DNA of 18,092 nucleotides from Nitrospirota bacterium (GTDB taxonomy: Bacteria > Nitrospirota > Thermodesulfovibrionia > Thermodesulfovibrionales > Dissulfurispiraceae): positions 1 through 18,092 of the forward strand of contig JACREW010000023.1 in assembly GCA_016212685.1 (NCBI GenBank), written 5' to 3'. The notes under the pieces are model-generated. The model saw only the letters and a program-made list of their open reading frames with translations, was not told where the DNA came from and made no database searches. The translations under genes and the position numbers were made by a program. This document shows, piece by piece, positions 15,228 through 18,092 of this stretch; positions within the stretch are counted from its first letter, which is position 1; each line of letters begins with the position of its first letter.

Positions 15228-16637
15228 ATGAGATTTAATTCCATTCAAAGGAAGATACTATCCCTTTTGTCCTTGATACTTTTTCTGACATTCGTTTTTG
15301 TCGTTTATTTCGTAAGCAGCAACCAGAAAAGGGCCATCATATCCGAGACCGACAAATACATCTATACCAATATCGAGTCCATAGTCATTTCCCTCAGAAA
15401 TATAATGCTCAACGGCATGGGGCCTACTGTGGTAAGGACTGTCGATGAACTCAAACATATCAGGGATTACACTGCCATCGATATTTTCAGGACGAACGGA
15501 AAGTTAGCCTTCAGCGACGATACTACCATTAAGTTCGTAAATCGGCATCAAGGCGCATACAGGTTCGAGCCTACGCAAAGGCTTCAGGATACAAGGACGG
15601 AAGAACAGATAAATAATGATAGAGTCTCTATCGACAGGGTCATTCATGCAAAATCCCCCCTGCGCACCGTTCACGAAAATACTAAGGAAATAGAATATTA
15701 TTACCCGATAAAAAATCTTACCGACTGCATGTTGTGCCACGGAAGCGACCATACGGTAAGGGGCGTGGTGCGCATAAGGGTATCCTACGCCGACATGCAT
15801 AATAAGATACGGGCAGCAAGCCTGATCCTTATAGTGTTTTTCAGCGGCGTAGGGTTTTCGCTCCTCGCAATCTTATTTTTTATGATGAAAAAAATCATTA
15901 TATCTCCGGTCCTAAAGATAGGCGAAGCTGCGAGACAGATCGGAGAGGGTAATTTTAAAGTCAAGGTGGCGGTAAAAGGAAAAGACGAAATCGGCGAACT
16001 GGCTGATAAAATGAATTCGATGACTAAAGGGCTCGATGAGCGCTTCAGGCTCGCTAAATATGTGTCGCACTCAACCGTGGAGATTATTGAAAAAACCGAG
16101 GGAGTCGCAACAGCCGAGAAAAGACTGGTGACGGTTCTTTTTGCGGATATTCGCGCATTCACCACATTTGCGGAATCGTTCCCGTCCGAGATAGTAATCG
16201 AGAGATTGAACAGGATTTTAGAGGCGGAGGCGGAAACGGTTCAAAAATTCGGCGGCGATATAGATAAATTTGTGGGGGACGAGATAATGGCGGTATTCGA
16301 AGACGAATTGGCCGCCGTAAAGTGCGCGAAGGAGATGATAGAAAAAGTCGCGGAACTCGACAAGGGATACCCGTCGTCTCTCCGCATAGGGGTCGGGATC
16401 AATACGGGAGAGGTCATAGCTGGACATATCGGGAGCAAAGACCGCCTCGAATATGCCTTGATCGGAGATACGGTAAATATAGCTTCGCGCCTCTGTTCAC
16501 TCGCAAAGCCGGATACCGTGCTAATATCAGAAAGCACATATCAAAAAATAAGCGCCGGCGTAAAGGCGGTGCTGATACCGGATCAGAAGATCAAGGGCAA
16601 AAAAGAGACCGTCAATATTTACGAGATAAAGTATTAG
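15228..16637 (+). CDS. membrane class III nucleotidyl cyclase with periplasmic c-type heme sensor and HAMP
   Basis: This 469-residue protein has transmembrane helix 1 (about 9-30) and an extracytoplasmic sensor region (31-195) with Cys167-x2-Cys170-His171 (CMLCHG), a covalent heme c attachment motif. Transmembrane helix 2 (about 198-220), a HAMP linker (about 221-275) and a class III cyclase domain (about 298-469) follow. In the cyclase, FADIRAF holds metal-binding Asp307, VGDEIMA holds Asp351, Lys347 sits at the purine-recognition position, and Asn417/Arg421 in GDTVNIASR are the transition-state residues. The second purine-specificity position is Ala410 rather than Asp/Thr, so adenylate cyclase is likely but not proven. 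It probably couples redox state or a heme ligand (NO, CO, O2) outside the membrane to cyclic nucleotide synthesis inside. The ATG at 15228 has only a weak ribosome binding site (GCGG). Confidence 0.9.
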   Translation: MRFNSIQRKILSLLSLILFLTFVFVVYFVSSNQKRAIISETDKYIYTNIESIVISLRNIMLNGMGPTVVRTVDELKHIRDYTAIDIFRTNGKLAFSDDTTIKFVNRHQGAYRFEPTQRLQDTRTEEQINNDRVSIDRVIHAKSPLRTVHENTKEIEYYYPIKNLTDCMLCHGSDHTVRGVVRIRVSYADMHNKIRAASLILIVFFSGVGFSLLAILFFMMKKIIISPVLKIGEAARQIGEGNFKVKVAVKGKDEIGELADKMNSMTKGLDERFRLAKYVSHSTVEIIEKTEGVATAEKRLVTVLFADIRAFTTFAESFPSEIVIERLNRILEAEAETVQKFGGDIDKFVGDEIMAVFEDELAAVKCAKEMIEKVAELDKGYPSSLRIGVGINTGEVIAGHIGSKDRLEYALIGDTVNIASRLCSLAKPDTVLISESTYQKISAGVKAVLIPDQKIKGKKETVNIYEIKY

Positions 16638-16665
16638 CCTGTCCTTTAATATCCGCACAAAATCC

Positions 16666-16694
16666 TTGATTCTCTCCTTCTGTAGGTTTATAAT
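16666..16694 (+). promoter_or_regulatory. promoter of the GerMN-like gene
   Basis: TTGATT (16666-16671), a 17-bp spacer and a perfect TATAAT (16689-16694) lie about 47 bases upstream of ATG 16742. The leader between has no clear ribosome binding site near the ATG. Confidence 0.65.
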
Positions 16695-16741
16695 GCTATA
16701 AAATGTTGAATAAACTTAAAAGAGAATGTTAGCAATATAAA

Positions 16742-17260
16742 ATGAATAATAAAAATGCAATAACATATATCACAATTTCAGCCATTACAGTCATTCTGAT
16801 TGTTCTACTGATTAAAATTACGGGCAAAAGATACTACGAAAGCGAGGACTACACTTGGAAGACAGAAACTGGCACAAAAGACGGCGATGTCCTTATTCGC
16901 GGAAAGAAAATCGACAAGATTAAAAACGACATAAATAAACTGATTTATGCAATCAATAGGTCTGAAGAAGATCCAGAAACGTTTCGAACACCTGAAAATA
17001 AAGAACCAACAGATCCACCGAAACTGAAATTAAGAGGCATTAAAGAACAAGTCGTAAACGTTGAGGTCATTAATGATGAACATCTCACTCAAAGAATGGG
17101 CTCGACTGGAGCAGAAGAATTTTTGGCTGCTGCTACATTTACGCTCACGGAATACGACAAAATCAAATTCGTCAATTTTAACTTTGACGGCGGTGATCAT
17201 GCTCAGCCGGGCATCTATTATAGAGAGACTTTCCTCAATAACTGGAAAATTAAGAAATGA
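16742..17260 (+). CDS. hypothetical membrane-anchored protein with GerMN-like C-terminal domain
   Basis: This is a 172-residue protein. An N-terminal hydrophobic helix (about residues 7-27, ITYITISAITVILIVLLIKI) would anchor it with the rest outside the cytoplasm. A charged linker (30-95) leads to a C-terminal domain with VVNVEVIND, GSTGAEEFLAAATFTLTEY and IKFVNFNFDGG. That pattern of a strand, a helix ending in TLT, then a strand resembles the GerMN (sporulation/germination) fold, but I am not certain. The gene is richer in A+T than its neighbours and has its own promoter and no operon partner, suggesting separate acquisition. No function can be assigned. Confidence 0.75.
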   Translation: MNNKNAITYITISAITVILIVLLIKITGKRYYESEDYTWKTETGTKDGDVLIRGKKIDKIKNDINKLIYAINRSEEDPETFRTPENKEPTDPPKLKLRGIKEQVVNVEVINDEHLTQRMGSTGAEEFLAAATFTLTEYDKIKFVNFNFDGGDHAQPGIYYRETFLNNWKIKK

Positions 17261-17279
17261 TTTCAAGAAACAGAAAATT

Positions 17280-17359
17280 GCTAACACCCGGCTCGATCCT
17301 ACAAGATAAATGGGACGTACAAGATAAATGGGACGGTTCTATATTTACTGAGCGTTAGC
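17280..17359. repeat. small intergenic repeat: two 18-bp tandem units inside a short inverted repeat
   Basis: Two perfect tandem copies of an 18-bp unit (TACAAGATAAATGGGACG) occupy 17300-17317 and 17318-17335. They are flanked by GCTAAC (17280-17285) and GTTAGC (17354-17359) in inverted orientation. The sequence lies between convergent genes. It could be the remnant of a small palindromic or REP-like element; no transposase is present. Confidence 0.5.
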
Positions 17360-17420
17360 CTAAATTTTTAATCTTCCTTCTCCAAAACGCACGAATACTT
17401 TGCATAAATAGAAAAATCCT

Positions 17421-17786
17421 CTAAATCGCCACCTCAAAAGCAATCTTGTCATAACGCACATGCGGAATTTTCCTGTCGGTCGTTTCAGTTACGTCCACAA
17501 GTCCGAGTTCCTGCAAATATATAATGTCCTGCAAGACGTTTTTAAGGTCTCTATGGAGAATCTTTGCAAGCTCATATACCGACGCTGGTTTTCTGTCTTT
17601 GATTACCTTTAAAAGCTCCATGCGTTTCTCTGTAAGAACCTTCCGCATTTCTCTTAGGTTGGTGAAATACACAGCCTCTTTTTTCCGGACATGCTCGCCC
17701 TTCGCTATGCGCTCAAAAACCTCTCCGGCCTCTTTTAATGCATCGTCAAGTCCCTTTATTTCTATCATGACTCTTTTAATTTTCAT
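17421..17786 (-). CDS. HTH-domain antitoxin, TumA-type
   Basis: This is a 121-residue protein. The central and C-terminal part (EKRMELLKVIKDRKPASVYE, then LAKILHRDLKNVLQDIIYLQ and ELGLVDV) is a winged helix-turn-helix: a helix, a short turn and a recognition helix with DLKNVLQD, then a wing. The N-terminal 45 residues probably contact the toxin. Such regulators are paired with DUF6516/TumE toxins. Its start lies 11 bases inside the upstream toxin gene, so the two are translationally coupled. Expected roles are toxin neutralisation and repression of the shared promoter, where a palindrome covers the -10 box. Confidence 0.75.
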   Translation of the reverse strand: MKIKRVMIEIKGLDDALKEAGEVFERIAKGEHVRKKEAVYFTNLREMRKVLTEKRMELLKVIKDRKPASVYELAKILHRDLKNVLQDIIYLQELGLVDVTETTDRKIPHVRYDKIAFEVAI

Positions 17787-18069
17787 CCCAATCGCCTCCT
17801 CTTATTTTCTTTAGATCTTTTTTGAAATTGTTTAATAAATCCCATATGCCGGTAAATTCGTATGGGACCTCGATATCTTTATAGTGCTTATGATTTCCCT
17901 TTCCCTCGGCATTGTCATAGCCGAGAAGTCTCTTGCCGTCTTTTATATAAACTATCGAATATTTAACTCCGAAAGGTTTATCCTCCGATTTCGGCACCTG
18001 CCATATTTTAATCTCTACAAGTTCGTCTCCCTTTACCTCTTTCGTATGGAGAATTTTTATGCCCTTCAT
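17776..18069 (-). CDS. TumE/DUF6516-family toxin
   Basis: This 97-residue protein carries the pattern VKYSIVYIKDGKRLLGYDNA followed by EGKGNHKHY, typical of DUF6516 (TumE) toxins, and ends with a basic helix (LLNNFKKDLKKIRGGDW). Toxin precedes antitoxin with an 11-base overlap. The ATG at 18069 lies only about 8 bases after the -10 box, so the transcript is almost leaderless and no ribosome binding site is apparent. The mode of toxicity is not visible from sequence. Confidence 0.75.
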   Translation of the reverse strand: MKGIKILHTKEVKGDELVEIKIWQVPKSEDKPFGVKYSIVYIKDGKRLLGYDNAEGKGNHKHYKDIEVPYEFTGIWDLLNNFKKDLKKIRGGDWDEN

Positions 18070-18090
18070 AGTAGGTATTATATACCCACT
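18070..18090 (-). promoter_or_regulatory. promoter/operator palindrome of the TumE/TumA-type operon
   Basis: AGTAGGTA (18070-18077) and TACCCACT (18083-18090) form an inverted repeat with one mismatch around TTATA. On the - strand a perfect TATAAT (18082-18077) lies at its centre as the -10 box. A repressor bound here would block the promoter, consistent with autoregulation. The -35 box would lie beyond the window edge. Confidence 0.6.
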
Positions 18091-18092
18091 AA

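Overview
The window looks like a chromosomal segment of an anaerobic or microaerophilic bacterium, most likely Nitrospirota or a Desulfobacterota-like lineage. This is inferred from protein flavour: a c-type-heme sensor cyclase, a DUF4912 protein with a histone-H1-like tail, a NorQ/NorD-type pair and several toxin-antitoxin modules. Base composition looks moderate, and taxonomy is not proven by anything seen here.

Region 1 (1-4235, + strand) is a catabolic-looking operon: the C-terminus of an aldehyde dehydrogenase, a class III PLP aminotransferase, a COG2403 P-loop protein related to cyclic 2,3-diphosphoglycerate synthetase, and carbamate kinase. Two nearly identical 127-bp palindromic repeats sit inside it, each ending right at the Shine-Dalgarno sequence of the next gene. 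A third, diverged copy lies at about 10.0 kb. The three copies keep the same hairpins through paired base changes and resemble ERIC elements in size and placement, but not in sequence.

Region 2 (4232-9941, - strand) holds a BrnT/BrnA-like toxin-antitoxin pair whose antitoxin stop overlaps the carbamate kinase stop. Next comes endonuclease III, with a His in place of one Fe-S cysteine, in an operon behind the complete glutamate synthase large subunit.

Region 3 (9942-13404, + strand) starts with the third repeat copy and a good sigma70-type promoter. It drives what I read as a decayed norQ-norD pair. Recognisable pieces of the AAA+ ATPase NorQ and of the VWA protein NorD are joined across three apparent internal deletions that removed the Walker motifs and the MIDAS region. 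A lysine/alanine/proline-rich DUF4912 protein follows.

Region 4 (13416-16637) has a cold-shock pair on the - strand, cspA then a RhlE-type DEAD-box helicase. An intrinsic terminator lies between the two genes, and a second terminator-like hairpin, nested inside a longer inverted repeat, lies in the cspA leader. Divergent from it is a membrane adenylate/guanylate cyclase with a periplasmic c-type heme motif, HAMP and class III cyclase domain.

Region 5 (16638-18092) has an A+T-rich orphan gene for a membrane-anchored GerMN-like protein, a small intergenic repeat, and a TumE/TumA-type toxin-antitoxin operon whose promoter -10 box lies inside a palindrome.

The most notable observations are the structured repeat family, the multiply deleted norQD locus, the heme-c sensor cyclase and the nested leader of cspA.
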